From contig NC_080082.1 in NCBI RefSeq assembly GCF_949987535.1, positions 47,468,374-47,532,373 on the forward strand: DNA of 64,000 nucleotides, given 5' to 3'. This DNA is from Balaenoptera acutorostrata (lineage: Eukaryota > Chordata > Mammalia > Artiodactyla > Balaenopteridae). The notes below the pieces were generated by a model. That model did not search any database and was not told the DNA's origin. It was given only the letters and a program-made list of their open reading frames with translations. How positions within the stretch are numbered: position 1 is the stretch's first letter; each line of letters opens with the position of its first letter. This document shows positions 1 through 10,505 of this stretch, in pieces. The position numbers and the translations under genes are program-made.

Positions 1-148
1 ATACCCTTTGACCAACATGAATGTATTGATTAACTTGATTGTAGTAATCATTTCACCATGTATATGTATATCAAATATCAGATTGTATACCTTAAATATA
101 TACAATTTTATATGTCAATTATGCTTCAATAAAGCTGAGGCAAAAAAA
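1..148 (+). repeat. L1 LINE 3' end fragment in the last DPY19L3 intron
   Basis: The stretch reads like the terminal 3' UTR of an L1: a run about accumulation of TGTATACCTTAAATATATACAA, then GTCAATTATGC and a CAATAAAGCTG polyadenylation-like end followed by an A-rich tail near 140-148. It is 5'-truncated by the window edge or by insertion. It is intronic and has no coding value. Confidence 0.65.
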
Positions 149-623
149 GAATATGAGATTTGATTTTTGCTCAAGGAAAATAACTTCATAACTATCTTGA
201 ATTCAGAGGAGGTACAGACCAAATACATGCATTTAAATTTTGCTTTGTGTGTAACTTTTTCTAACTAGGCCATCTAATGAGTTGCAGAACTTTCTCTGGT
301 CATAGTAATTCTTCTCTGTATTTCATTTTTTGAGAGGGAATGGTGTAGTATGTTCCTCAGGACAAGGAGATCCAAGTTCTGCTTCTAGCTTTGCCATTAA
401 AGGTGAACATTGTTTGACACCAAACTCTGCTCTTCAGCCTAGGGTCACACTTCCAAAGGGGAAAGGAATGGACCAGATGATCTCCAAGCAGCCATTGACA
501 TTCGTTCAGTTTAAGTTCACTAGCATGTCATTCTTAAAGAAACCCAATCCCTATTCCTACTTCTGTTTGTCTTTTGTAAATACGATTTTTTTCCAAGTTG
601 TATTGGTTTTGTTTTGGCTTTAG
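149..623 (+). other. DPY19L3: End of the last intron of DPY19L3, with splice acceptor
   Basis: No repeat is obvious here. The last 45 bases are pyrimidine-rich (TTTTTTTCC, TTGGTTTTGTTTTGGC) and end in TTTAG at 619-623, a good 3' splice site directly before the coding exon. A 97-codon open frame that runs through this stretch ends before the exon in another frame and is judged spurious. Confidence 0.8.
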
Positions 624-785
624 ATGATGGATGGCCCAGGAGAGAATGATCCAGATTTGAAACTTGCAGGCCACCCTCGCTTTTGCGAAGAGATAAAAAG
701 AAACCTGCCCCCCTACACGGCATACTTCACTAGAGTGTTTCAGAACAAAACATTCCACGTTTACAAGTTATCCAGAAACAAGTAA
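624..785 (+). CDS. DPY19L3: DPY19L3 last coding exon (C-terminal 53 codons)
   Basis: This exon encodes the last 53 residues and the TAA stop (783-785) of a Dpy-19 family protein. These are multi-pass ER membrane enzymes that transfer mannose from dolichol-phosphate-mannose to tryptophan in WxxW/WxxC motifs, for example of thrombospondin repeats; DPY19L3 is reported to act on R-spondin. The acceptor AG ends at 623, so the exon starts in phase 0 with Met-Met-Asp-Gly-Pro-Gly. The tail contains RFCEEIKRNLPPY, then YFTRVFQNKTFHVYK, and ends LSRNK. From memory this matches DPY19L3 better than DPY19L4, whose remembered tail differs (YFTRVYWNRSYFVYK); L1 and L2 are less similar. The segment belongs to the lumenal C-terminal domain. 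Upstream exons lie outside the window. The frame is intact, so the gene looks functional here. Paralogue choice rests on recall and is the main uncertainty. Confidence 0.85.
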   Translation: MMDGPGENDPDLKLAGHPRFCEEIKRNLPPYTAYFTRVFQNKTFHVYKLSRNK

Positions 786-1394
786 CAGAGCTTTCTATTT
801 AATCTCTATTTTTGATATGTGAAACTCCATCATAATGAAACTCTCAATAGATAAAGTTTCAAATGTAATTAGGTAACCGGTACCTTAAAGCTGTGATATG
901 ATTAAGTCTACAAATGTTTACACAAGCGTTACCATCTTTGAAAGTATCTTATATATGCTTCAGTCTTTGTCTTGTTTCATTAATGTTCTTTAGCCTAAAT
1001 GCTTTCAACTTTCTAAAAGTGATCTAGAATTTTGTTGTTGGGGAGAACAGTTAAGCGTTCCATAGGTAGCCTGAACAGCTGCATATCATGTTGGAAATCT
1101 AGAGCCTGTTTCAAGATTTGAAATACTTCTAATTTTTAATTGACTTACAACAGCTATAGTTGAATCGAATTGAGGGGATACATAATTAAATTATTTAATA
1201 TTTTTTCACTAGTGAAGACCAACTGGTGGCTTTTTAAAAAGCTCTCTATTGTCCTGTTTCACCTAAAAATTTTATAATGTTTTTCATTTGTCATGCTTTT
1301 AATATTTTTTTAAAAATCATGTTAGGTCTTCATATGTATCTAAAATTTTTTGTTGTGCTCCATCTGAAATGTAATGTGTAGCACTTCAGGAGTA

Positions 1395-1434
1395 CGTGTC
1401 AGTGTGTGTATGTGTGTACACGCGCATGTGCATG
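1395..1434 (+). repeat. Imperfect TG/CA-rich tract in the 3' UTR
   Basis: Alternating purine-pyrimidine tract (GTGTC AGTGTGTGTATGTG...ACACGCGCATGTGCATG). It could be length-variable. The alternating CACGCGCATG core is prone to Z-DNA. Confidence 0.6.
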
Positions 1435-2349
1435 AATGTTTTAATGCTGGACACAGAAAAGTGTTACAAGTTCCGTATTGTAAGTCCTTAAGGCAGCAGA
1501 AATGTTATGTAGCTGAGTAGAATTTGTTACTGTATAGTGTTACTATTTTAAAACCTGTTGATACTATTTAATCTATCCTGCAAGTAAGAAAATTCTTCTT
1601 CATTTCTTACTCACTCAAATTTACTGGGTTTGCAAAATTTTGTAAACTCTTTGTTTTTAGCCTTTGTATTTTTTACAGCCTAGTACCTTGCAAAGTCTTA
1701 CTATTTTTAAAATGTTGTATCTTAACTAACTCACTACTATGATATTTTTGGCAGAGAGCATTTTCATACCAAGTTTGATTTGTGGTCTCCAATCTTACTG
1801 TGAGGGCCCTTAATAGGTTGTTCTTTTTCTTACTCAAAGGTAACCAAGTGCCTCTAAGTCATGCTTATTTGTAAACAACGAAGAGGATTATGTGTACCTT
1901 GTACCTGCTCAAAAAATTTTTGATAATTGCTTTTGTAATTAATTTCTAATGATAGGGACATGTAAAAGTTACTGATAAAAGCATATTGTGTATTTAATTA
2001 AATCAAGATGGCTAATGAAATTAACTTTCACCTCTCATGCCAGTTGGAAATGATTTAAATATTTCTCCTTGCAATTGTGTTGAAGTAAATCACCGTAGAC
2101 ATGAAGATGGATATATCACATGTTCAAATGATTTTCTATTCAGCTACTACTTATTAAGCAGTATTCAAAAAGAAATTTTACACTATCATGTCGGGTTCAA
2201 GGAAGGATACTTGGCTTTTATCAAAACTTATTTAAATAAAAAATTGACAGTAGCTGGGTTGTTAAATTATGCAACTGAAACTCCTGAATTATATCTTTCT
2301 TGTATCCCTTAATAAGGTTGGAGACCACTGCAGTTTAGGATAATACAAT

Positions 2350-2355
2350 AATAAA
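2350..2355 (+). terminator. DPY19L3: Possible proximal polyadenylation signal
   Basis: AATAAA inside the 3' UTR. No strong GT-rich element follows directly, so use as an alternative site is only possible, not shown. Confidence 0.25.
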
Positions 2356-3376
2356 ACATTTTAATCAGTACTAAAACTTTAATTAAGCCAGTAATGATGC
2401 ATGCCTATTGCAGCTGACAGCATGGGTCAGTCCATCCTTCAGTGAGTGCCTTACTCTAATTGAAACCAAGCACATGTAAGGTACAACGTGTTAGACTATC
2501 TAGCTACGTTTTTAAAACCCTCTATTACCTTCTCAGAAATATTTCAGTTTATTTTAAATATTCCTGTATTATTAATCTATGCATTTGGGTATTTGGAGTT
2601 TCAGTATACAAGAAACATGTACTTAAATTTTTATGCTTATCATCACCACATTGATCGCATACAGTAATCCTTTTTTCACAGTTTAGGTGCCATTTGTTGC
2701 CAAAACACTTAGTGTTCAGTCTTTAGTGAAAAATATAAAGTGCCAAAAAATCTTGCAAGACAGAATCCATACATACACTCTTTCCAAAACACTGTGACCA
2801 TGTATAGTTGACATTTTTATTTCCTGATGACCAAATCTCTTAATGAATCATGTTAAATATTTTTAGTGCTCCTCAGTATTCTCTTTTATGACCTTCTCAT
2901 TGGAGTACATGGGAGGAAAGAGAGGAAAAGCGGCTGACCCTGGCTCTCTAAGCTCCCTGCCACACGATCTCAGTGGCTGTGCTAATGTTTGGTATTATCC
3001 TCAAATTACGGCTGTATTTTATGGGTAGAAAGACCACTTGATTTTGCTTCAGAGTTAGCATTCAAAAGAACCTCTAAGTACAGTAAGTGCTCTTAATTAA
3101 CCTTTACTTACGTGACTCACCGGGTCCCTTCACAGTGTCCATCCCTCTTGTAAGCTGACTTCGGCCCAGCACCACTGGGGGCTGCTCCCTGGCGTTCTCA
3201 CGCCTCTGCTCTCTCCTTTGAGTTCTCTGCCTGCGCCAACCTTGTCTGCATGCTCTACTTCCAGCTGTAAATACACAGTTCAACATAAACCCAGGAAATT
3301 TTGCTCTAAAATGAAAGGGTTATTTCTGCAAAAATTAGCTTGAATGCTTTGGTAAGATTTGATAAAGGTTGCTGCT

Positions 3377-3382
3377 AATAAA
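3377..3382 (+). terminator. DPY19L3: Possible internal polyadenylation signal
   Basis: A second internal AATAAA in the 3' UTR, followed by TTAATTGTGGTTGGG, which has a weak GT-rich character. Plausible alternative site, weaker context than the one at 4365. Confidence 0.25.
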
Positions 3383-3903
3383 AATTACTTTTAAATTAAT
3401 TGTGGTTGGGAAAATTATAAAATATTGGGAGAACTTAAAATTCAAGAAAATTTCTGAGCTTAGATTGCTTCACAGATTTATTTTAGTACTCATTTCACCT
3501 TAAAAAAAATCTAGACTGATCAGAAGGTATTAAAAAGTACCCAAATCATATTAGTGGTATGATTTATGCAAAAATAAAACTGTAATCATTGGACCCTTAT
3601 GCAAAGGAAAGGCCTCAGCTTTACATCAAAAGATGAGCAAATGAATGTACAATTATACATTTGAAGTTATGATTGCCTACTTTAACCAACTTTAACTTCA
3701 TTAAATGACCAACTACAGATACTGATCCCAGTGGCTAATCTACTTCTTCTAGAGTTGAAAGGTTCCAGTCACTTTATTACAGACTTAAAAAATAGGAATT
3801 CATTTCAGATATATTAGCCAGGAGTATAATTAGGTGTTATCTAGGCCATTTGTTGTCCACTTAAAGGTGACTTTCTTGACCTTTGTGAGATCAATTAAAT
3901 AAA

Positions 3904-3932
3904 TGTGTGTGTGTGTGTGTGTGTGTGTGTGT
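3904..3932 (+). repeat. (TG)n microsatellite in the 3' UTR
   Basis: About 14 uninterrupted TG units. Long enough to be polymorphic. Confidence 0.9.
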
Positions 3933-4364
3933 TGGGTTGGTACTGGTGTTGGCAAGGACATATGTAGATATTTCATCTGGTCTGCATCTTTACAATCAAC
4001 TAAAAAGGTTTATTCTGATTCCACATGAACCTTGTAACAATTTTAGCTCATCTTTGGCCAAAACTTACCTGAATTAACTAGAAATAGTCCATTTTTAAAT
4101 TTTCATTTAAACATTGGAATTAATAGAAAGACAAAATGTTCTCAGATCATATATCTTGGCCAGTATGCTCCGAAATGCTTTATATATGACAACCTTTTGG
4201 CATAGAAGAGAGTGCTTGTCTGTTCATGGAAAAAAACTTTTAGAATGAGAGAGTGGCTTACTTTCTTGTGGCAATTGATTTTCTGTACTTAGTATCGTAT
4301 GGGTAAAATCTTACAAAGAGCTTTTATAATTTGTTGTACTGGATTGTATGAAGATTATGTACTA

Positions 4365-4370
4365 AATAAA
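4365..4370 (+). terminator. DPY19L3: Main polyadenylation signal of DPY19L3
   Basis: AATAAA preceded by TTGTACTGGATTGTATG, which gives TGTA-type CFIm sites, and followed after about 20 bases by a T/GT-rich stretch (GAGTGTCTTTCATTTCTTTG). This is the classic arrangement of a strong mammalian poly(A) site. Cleavage is expected near 4385-4392. Confidence 0.7.
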
Positions 4371-4390
4371 GCTCTTTTAAGTTACACAAG

Positions 4391-4903
4391 ATGAGTGTCT
4401 TTCATTTCTTTGAAGGTCAAAAACCAAGGAACTGGCTTATTGAAGTGTATTAAATATGTGCTAAACAAAGTATAATTACTAAAAGATGGATGTGACAAGG
4501 TCTTAATTGTACTTGCTAATGTTGAAGGGGTTTCTTTTTTTCACAAAATTTGGTTTGATAGCTGCTTATTTGCTTTACTTGAACCTCAAGGTTATAGTTA
4601 AGAGTTCTAAAGAGAAGGCTGCTGTCAGCTGAATTTACCCTCAAAGAGATAAATGCTGTTGTTATGACCTTTGGATTTGTTTCTACTTCTTGACTAAACT
4701 CTCAATCTTTAGTAACTCAGGAAAATGGGTGGTGGTTCACATTTTTGGTAAGATTGTATAGATAACAAATATGCTTGACTGTTAGGTTGTTCAAAGCAGA
4801 TATTGAAATTCCAAGCAGAAATGGTCAGGGAGACGGAGATATACTTCCAAATAGAAGAAAACGGCAGTGGGATCTCAAATATTCGGTACTGACTCTTTAT
4901 AAG
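4391..4903. other. Unique intergenic sequence downstream of DPY19L3
   Basis: No coding frame or clear repeat seen. AT-rich unique sequence. Confidence 0.5.
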
Positions 4904-5079
4904 TCAGTGTACTTACACTAAAGCTATTAAGTACAAAGCTATTAAGTACATGTTGCTAGAATGGTCTGGCAAATTAAGAATTTGAAAGTACAAGTACAAT
5001 TCAGTGTACTTACACTAAAGCTATTAAGTACAAAGCTATTAAGTACATGTCGCTAGAATGGTCTGGCAAATTAAGAATT
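4904..5079 (+). repeat. 97-bp-period tandem duplication
   Basis: A 79-base block at 4904-4982 (starting TCAGTGTACTTACACTAAAG) recurs at 5001-5079 with one difference (TGTTGCTAG versus TGTCGCTAG). Period 97, with an 18-base spacer rich in AAGTACAAGTACAA. Each copy itself contains a doubled 15-base unit, AAAGCTATTAAGTAC. The near identity indicates a recent duplication. Confidence 0.95.
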
Positions 5080-5211
5080 GCAAACAATATAGATAAGCGA
5101 GAGATTCGGGATATGAATGAACTGAATGTGTAGTGGTTTGACATGTGACGCAGGCACGTGGCAGATGAAATGCTAGTTCTCTGCCTCTCATCTCAAAACT
5201 TTCCAGTTATT

Positions 5212-5339
5212 TATTTATTTATTTATTTTTTGCCACGCCATGCAGCACATGGGATCTTAGTTCCCCAACCAGGGATCCAACCCATGTCCCCTGCCGTGGA
5301 AGCACAGAGTCTTAACCACTGGACCTCCAGGGAAGTCCC
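5212..5339 (-). repeat. CHR-type SINE, short form
   Basis: Antisense copy: A-rich tail seen as TTTATTTATTTATTTTT at the left, then GATCTTAGTTCCCCAACCAGG and a head ending GGACCTCCAGGGAAGTCCCC at the right. Flanks resemble a weak TSD (CTTTCCAGTTA / CTTTTCAGTTA). Confidence 0.85.
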
Positions 5340-5460
5340 CCTTTTCAGTTAATTTGATATTTAGACATTTGCTTTGTAGGATTGTTCTTCGAAGTGCAGA
5401 TAACAGAACCATAGTGTAATGTGAAATCAATTTAGTGGGTCGCAACCAACATTTAGTGGT

Positions 5461-5522
5461 TGAGAGAGAGAGAGGAAAGAAGGAGGAGGGGGGAGAGAGA
5501 GAGGGAAAGGGAAGGGAGAGAG
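5461..5522 (+). repeat. GA-rich simple repeat
   Basis: Purine tract of GAGAGA and GGAAAGG units, polypurine on the plus strand. Mirror-type purine tracts can form triplex DNA. Confidence 0.9.
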
Positions 5523-5649
5523 TGGACAGCCAATACGGTAAATAAAAGTATTGTTTTGTGAAATATTTGTTTCAGTTATACATGTCGTTATTTGTGCTCT
5601 GGGGTGCAATGTCAAATGTATTTCTTACTGTGAGTTTATAGTCAGTTTG

Positions 5650-6229
5650 AAAGCCATGCCCTTATAGCAGGAAGGATTCTGGGAAGATGGCAGTTTGAAC
5701 TTGGCTCTGTCTTGTCCCCCAACTCTACTGTAGAAGAAGTCTTTGAACAATGATGATATTAAAGAATTAAAAATTTTAGGTGTGATATAGACATTGTTAT
5801 ACATTGTTATTTTCTTAGGTCTTTATCTTTTAGAATATATACTGAAATATTTACAGGTGGAATTATATATGTATAGGGTTCATATCAAAGTAATTTTGTG
5901 AGGCATGTAGATGAAACAAGGTTGGCCATGAGTTGATATAGTATAAGCTAGTTTGGGATTTTTCATATAGAAAAAAAAAATAAAACTAACAAATCAGGAA
6001 ACTAGGAAGTTTAAAATTTAAAAGGTAAGAACTGAAATCAATTATCTAGGGAAATAGTAGAATAAACAACTCCTCCCCATCAAAAAACGCTGCATCTTTT
6101 AAAAAGATTAATGAAAAAAACACCTGGTAAACCTGATTAAGAAAAAGAGCAAAAGAAGACATAATCCACAGATAGGTTAAAAAGGAAAACTACAGCCTGG
6201 CCAATACAGAGTATTTTGCAGCAACTGAC
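5650..6229 (+). repeat. Degenerate L1-like sequence
   Basis: The stretch at 5800-5960 (ACTGAAATATTTACAGGTGGAATTATAT, later GATGAAACAAGGTTGGCCATGAGTTGATA) resembles a 3'-terminal piece that also occurs near 36,580 and 51,040 and is typical of old L1 tails. The rest is AT-rich with no clear identity. Confidence 0.4.
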
Positions 6230-6244
6230 AGGACTACCATCTTT

Positions 6245-6783
6245 TTTTTTTAAATTTATTTATTTTTGGCTGTGTTGGGTCTTCATTGCTGCGCGTGGGC
6301 TTTCTCTAGTGGCGGCGAGTGGGGGCTACTCTTTGTTGTGGTGCGCAGACTTCTCATTGCGGAGGCTACTCTTGTTGCAGAGCATGGGCTCTAGGCACGC
6401 GGGCTTCAGTAGTTGTGGCTTGTGGGCTGTAGAGCACAGGCTCAGTAGTTGTGGTGCACAGGCTTAGTTGCTCTGTGCATGTGAGATCTTCCCGGACCAG
6501 GGTTCGAACCTGTGTCCCCTGCATTGGCAGGCAGATTCTTTTTTTTTTTTTTTCCTTAACATCTTTATTGGAGTATAATTGCTTTACAATGGTGTGTTAG
6601 TTTCTACTTTATAACAGAGTGAATCAGCTATACATATACATATATCCCCATATCTCCTCCCTCTTGCATCTCCCTCCCACCCTCCCTATCCCACCCCTCT
6701 ATGTGAACACAAAGCACCGAGCTGATCTCCATGTGCTATGCAGGGCAGGCGGATTCTTAACCACTGTGCCACCAGGGAAGTCC
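6245..6783 (-). repeat. CHR SINE interrupted by an L1 insertion
   Basis: Antisense full-length CHR SINE. Body 6245-6540, resumed at 6759-6783 (ACCACTGTGCCACCAGGGAAGTCC). Outer TSD is AGGACTACCATCTTT at 6230-6244 and AGGACTACCCTCTTT at 6784-6798 (14/15). The tRNA-derived head with its B box lies at the right-hand side. Confidence 0.93.
6541..6743 (-). repeat. 5'-truncated L1 3' UTR inserted into the CHR SINE
   Basis: Antisense L1: poly(T) at 6541-6553 followed by CATCTTTATTGGAGTATAATTGC and GGTGTGTTAGTTTC, the reverse of a cetartiodactyl L1 3' UTR. It is flanked by a 15-base duplication of SINE sequence, GGCAGGCAGATTCTT (6526-6540) and GGCAGGCGGATTCTT (6744-6758). Only about 200 bases of the L1 were copied. 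Confidence 0.9.
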
Positions 6784-6799
6784 AGGACTACCCTCTTTG

Positions 6800-7700
6800 A
6801 AAGAAGGGAAGCACACAAGGTGGGTCCCAGTCTCACCCTGGCTTTCTGCCCTTAAAGTCTTTCCCAAACCATGGCACAGGGAAAATGGAGCTCAAGCAGA
6901 GAATGACAGTCTTACTGAAAGAAAGAGATTGGAGTTCATGGATGCTCCGATGGCTGAGATTTGGTAGGAGTTGGAAGGGCAGGGTTCCAGAGAGGAGGGG
7001 ATTGCAAAAGAGAAAATCTGAGAAGTCCTTTTGGGTCCTTGGCCAATTCATAACCTGCACATGTATGGCTTAGCAGAGAACATCTAATAAGTAACAGAGC
7101 TGAACAGAGATTTCAGAGGTTATATAGTGCTGAGGAGACGTTGGAATTGGGGTCCAGCCAGCATGAAGAGGCCATGGTGAACCCCCCAATAATTTGAGAC
7201 CCAAGAAAAGCTATACCTTTTCCTAGGAGTAGAGGCTATTATGCTATCTGCCTGTCAAAAGCAAATATAAGTCTGCTATGAAGGATGATAACCTTATCCA
7301 TGTCCTCAAAATTATCTCTACAATTCCTTACATACAATGTCTAGCACTCAATCAAAAATAACTAGGAATAATAAAAAAGCAAGACTGAAACAGAAACTGA
7401 AATAGAAACAGAGCCACAGTCTAATTAGATATTGAAGTTTAAAGCATAGACTTTTTAAATAACTACTTATTCAAGAAATTAAATGACAAGATGGAAAATT
7501 TAGATGAACTGAAAACTATAAAAAAGAACACAATGGAAATACTAGAATTGAAAAATGTAATAAGTACTCAGTGAAGGGTTAAATAGCAAATTAGACACAG
7601 CTGAAGAGAGAATTGATCAACTAGATGATAGGCTAGAAGAAAATATTCAGGCTAAAACATAAAGGAGAAAAGGATGAACAACGAAAGGGCATGAGACATA
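6800..7700 (+). repeat. Old L1 5'/ORF1 remnant
   Basis: At 7480-7690 the A-rich sense strand still encodes pieces like MEILELKN in broken frames, typical of the L1 ORF1 coiled coil. Several stops and frame changes are present. The upstream part (6800-7480) is assigned by continuity only. Short open frames in both strands here are judged chance. Confidence 0.5.
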
Positions 7701-7754
7701 TATTAGAGCATTTCGCTTTATCCTGTAAGTGTAACTGAAGCCCCACAAAGAGAA

Positions 7755-7940
7755 GAAAGAGAATGGGGCTATATGACTTTGGACAAGCTATCTGTACTAT
7801 TAGCTTCAGTTTCCTTTTTTGTAAATAGAGGTTTGATAATTACCTATATGGTCATTGACTGGATTAAATGACATGACATTTAAACCACTAGACCTAATAC
7901 TTTGTACATGGTGAGTACAATAGGTGGAAGCTACAGGGTA
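7755..7940 (+). repeat. MIR SINE fragment
   Basis: Shows the MIR core order: TATATGACTTTGGACAAGCTA, then TTCAGTTTCC and TTGTAAATAGAGG, then GGATTAAATGACATGACA. Diverged, as expected for this ancient family. Confidence 0.75.
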
Positions 7941-7960
7941 TCACCATCATCATCATCATC
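7941..7960 (+). repeat. (ATC)n microsatellite
   Basis: Six to seven ATC units directly after the MIR fragment. Confidence 0.85.
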
Positions 7961-8583
7961 AAAATTAGACAATAAAGACATGTTAAAGAGCCCTTGGGAA
8001 TTCTATGTGAGCTATTCTTATGTTGCTATAGAAAATATCTTTAATAAACAAAACAAAATAAAACAAAAACCTTTAGGGACTCAGAAGGAGGTTAACAAGA
8101 ACAGCTTGTAAGGAAACCAACTTCTTAGTAATTTCTGAGTTACATATTTACATCACAAAGAGAGGTGTGTTTGTGTCTGTCTCTGGGTGTGTATGTGTAT
8201 AGAAGAGAGGAAAAAAGAGCCATAGAAAAAGACTGAGAAGCTGATGGCCTGCATGTTTTTGGAAGCAACATCATTATTGAAAAATGTCAAAGCCCTGCCA
8301 AAAAGCACATATTCATAAAGAAAGCAGAAGTGTCTGATTGTGTATGAATCTACTTAAGAGAGGGAGGGGAGTGAAGGAACATGATTTCAGGATTAGCACA
8401 GTAATGAGAACAGCAGTGTGCTAATTAAGGCTCATAAATTTAATGAAACTATTAGCATTTTCTCTTGCAAGAAAAGGTGGATCCCCCTCCCCCCAGGAAA
8501 TGACACCTGTGAAAAATTAGCTCATCATTGCTATTAAGATTATTTACATAACTTGTGCTCATTCAGAATTCACTGCTGTTAAT

Positions 8584-8585
<2 letters not shown>
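7961..8585. other. Unassigned intergenic sequence, AT-rich unique block at its end
   Basis: No gene seen. The part at 8395-8580 is unique and holds several TAAT/ATTA motifs (GTGCTAATTAAGG, ATAAATTTAATG); see findings. Confidence 0.4.

Positions 8586-8613
<28 letters not shown>
8586..8613 (+). repeat. Poly(T) run
   Basis: 28 consecutive T. No retroelement body is evident beside it, so it may be a free-standing homopolymer. Confidence 0.9.
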
Positions 8614-8617
<4 letters not shown>

Positions 8618-9149
8618 TGCCTGATGTCATGCTAGATTCTCTCTCTGGCCAGGAAAGTGTTTGGGGATTGTTGATAATTAATGGTGTAGTACAAATGGAC
8701 AAAACCATTGTTAGGGGACCTACTGTACAGTTATTTTGCTCTGTCTTTGTGGGCAGCGTTTTTGTTTAATAGAAAATCTGAATCTCAAGAGCTTGGTGGG
8801 TTATGAACATTATGAACACGACCTTCCCTATGCCATCATTCAGCTCAGTGATTCCTTCCATGAGAACTTAGCACCTACTCTGTGACAGGGTGAGGCCTGA
8901 GGATAGGGAAGGTCCTATGATATAAACATGAATAAAAATATCCTGTTGTACTGAGTGAAAATGGTTATGATGATATGCTTCAGACAGAGCTATAAAAACT
9001 CCTCTAAGGGAAAACAAAGTTAGGAAGTTTCATGTTGAGAGTTAACAGAAAACCTAACTCTGGCTCAAACCATACAAGGAATTTATTAGCACATTAGGCC
9101 TTTAGGTATGACTTAATCTAATGTCCCAGTGATTAAATGGACTCAGTTA
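8614..9149. other. Unassigned intergenic sequence
   Basis: A piece near 8820-8945 (GCACCTACTCTGTGACAGG) resembles the MIR/L2 type but is too diverged to call. Nothing else seen. Confidence 0.35.
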
Positions 9150-9605
9150 ATATTTATTGATACCCATGGGCACTGGGAACACATTAGTGTACAAGACAGA
9201 CAAGGTCCATGGTTTCACTGAACTTATATTTTAGTGGAGGACACACACAATTGATTAGAAAAAATATAAGAAAATGCCAAATGTTTAAAGAGAATTAAAA
9301 TAAGATGTTGTGATAGAATGTAATTAGGGGGTTACTTGGTTTTAAGTGCTCAGAAAGGCTTCTTTGAGAAGATGGCATTTAGGATTTGACTGGCAAGAAG
9401 GAGGCAAGTAGGGGGGAGGAGCCTGGTGCGACTAAGGGTCAGAAATGAGAACATGGGGAAAGGAGAGAGTGGTAGAAGCATGCAGACATCAGACCACATA
9501 TGCCATAGTAAAGAGGATGAATTTTACTCCAAATGTGGTAGAAAAACATTGGAGGATTGAGCAGAGTAGTGACATTATCTAATTTTTGTTTCAAAAAGAA
9601 GTAGC
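9150..9605 (+). repeat. Ancestral mammalian repeat, part 1 (family unresolved)
   Basis: Sequence such as GGCACTGGGAACACATTAGTG, GACAGACAAGGTCCATGG and AGTGACATTATCTAATTTT follows a common ancestral pattern. The same element continues at 10,216 and 10,881 after LTR insertions and is also present at 54,930-56,420. I could not name the family with certainty. Confidence 0.6.
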
Positions 9606-10215
9606 CATGGATGCTTTATTCATTTTCTGTTGCTGCCATATCAAATTACCAACATATGCTTAAAACATTACAGTTATGTTTTTCTCTCAGTTTTGTAGTC
9701 AGAAGTCTGCATGGCTCAGCTGTTTCCTCTGCTCAAAGTCTCACAAGGTTGAAATCGAGGTTCCCTTCTGAGGGTTCTAGGGATGAGTCCATTTCCAGCC
9801 TCATTCTGATTGTTGGCAGAATTCACTTCCATGCACGTGTAGAACTAAGGTTCTCGTTCCCTTGCTGGCTCTCAGCTGGGACCACCCTTAGCTCCTAGTG
9901 CTCTCTCTGTGGTCCTTGCTATAGCCCCCTACACCTCAGGACCAGCAACAAGGTGTCGGAGCCCCACGCTGCTGCATCACTTCTACCTCCTGTCTGCTGC
10001 ATCTTTCTGATTTCAGCTGGGAAAGTTCTCCACTTTTAAGGGCTAGTGGCATTAGATTGGACCCACCAGAAAATAAAGGATAATCTCCCTGTCTCAAGGT
10101 TTATAACCTTCAACACATCTGCAAAGACCGTTTTGCCAAGTAACATGACATATTCACAGGTTCTGGAGATTAGGAAGTGGAAATTGGGGGCAGGGGGCAT
10201 TATTCAGCCTACCAC
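9606..10215 (-). repeat. MaLR/MLT1-type LTR
   Basis: Antisense LTR: TTTTCTGTTGCTGCCATATC AAATTACCAACA at the left, CAGTTTTGTAGTCAGAAGTC, AATCTCCCTGTCTCAAGG, ATTCACAGGTTCTGG, and an end at CAGCCTACCACAG. Inserted in the ancestral repeat. Two open frames inside (9611-9898 and 10,046-10,273) are chance reading of LTR sequence. Confidence 0.7.
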
Positions 10216-10505
10216 AGATGCCGTGTGGAAATTAGACTTGGGTGGGCAGGGGGTAAGATTGGAAGCAGGATGACCAGTATAAGGGTATTTCAGTAGTCCA
10301 GTTAAAAGGTTATGGTTTGGGGAACAGAATGGTAGTGATGGAGAAGGAAGAGAAGTGGGGTTAATAGGAGTTGCTGGTGGAATATACACTGGGAATAAGG
10401 GTAAAGTCAAGGGTAACACCTAGATTTTTTTTTTTTTTGACTTGGGTTAGCTGGGTATAGGATGGTAGTGCCTTTTCTTGAGATGGAAAAGATTGGCATG
10501 ATAGT
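10216..10505 (+). repeat. Ancestral repeat, part 2
   Basis: Resumes after the LTR: TTTCAGTAGTCCAGTTAAAAGG, GGTAACACCTAGATTTTT, GATGGTAGTGCC. An 11-13 base T run sits at 10,426-10,438. Confidence 0.55.

Larger units (their letters stand above)
786..4390 (+). other. DPY19L3: DPY19L3 3' untranslated region
   Basis: About 3.6 kb of AT-rich, non-coding sequence from the stop codon to the best polyadenylation site. It holds several ATTTA pentamers, TG-rich tracts at 1395-1434 and 3904-3932, and a more GC-rich patch at 3110-3270. No SINE or young L1 interrupts it, in contrast with the sequence downstream, which supports it being transcribed UTR. The 3' end is inferred from the signal at 4365; the cleavage position is approximate. 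Confidence 0.7.

Noticed and set aside
330..623. 97-codon plus frame ahead of the exon
   Set aside because: It ends at the splice acceptor region in a different frame from the exon and is intronic.
3104..3286. 60-codon Arg-rich minus frame in the 3' UTR
   Set aside because: Antisense to the DPY19L3 UTR with no start context. Composition follows the local GC-rich patch.
4904..5079. Direct repeats as a possible CRISPR-like array
   Set aside because: Two units only, in a mammalian genome, explained by tandem duplication.
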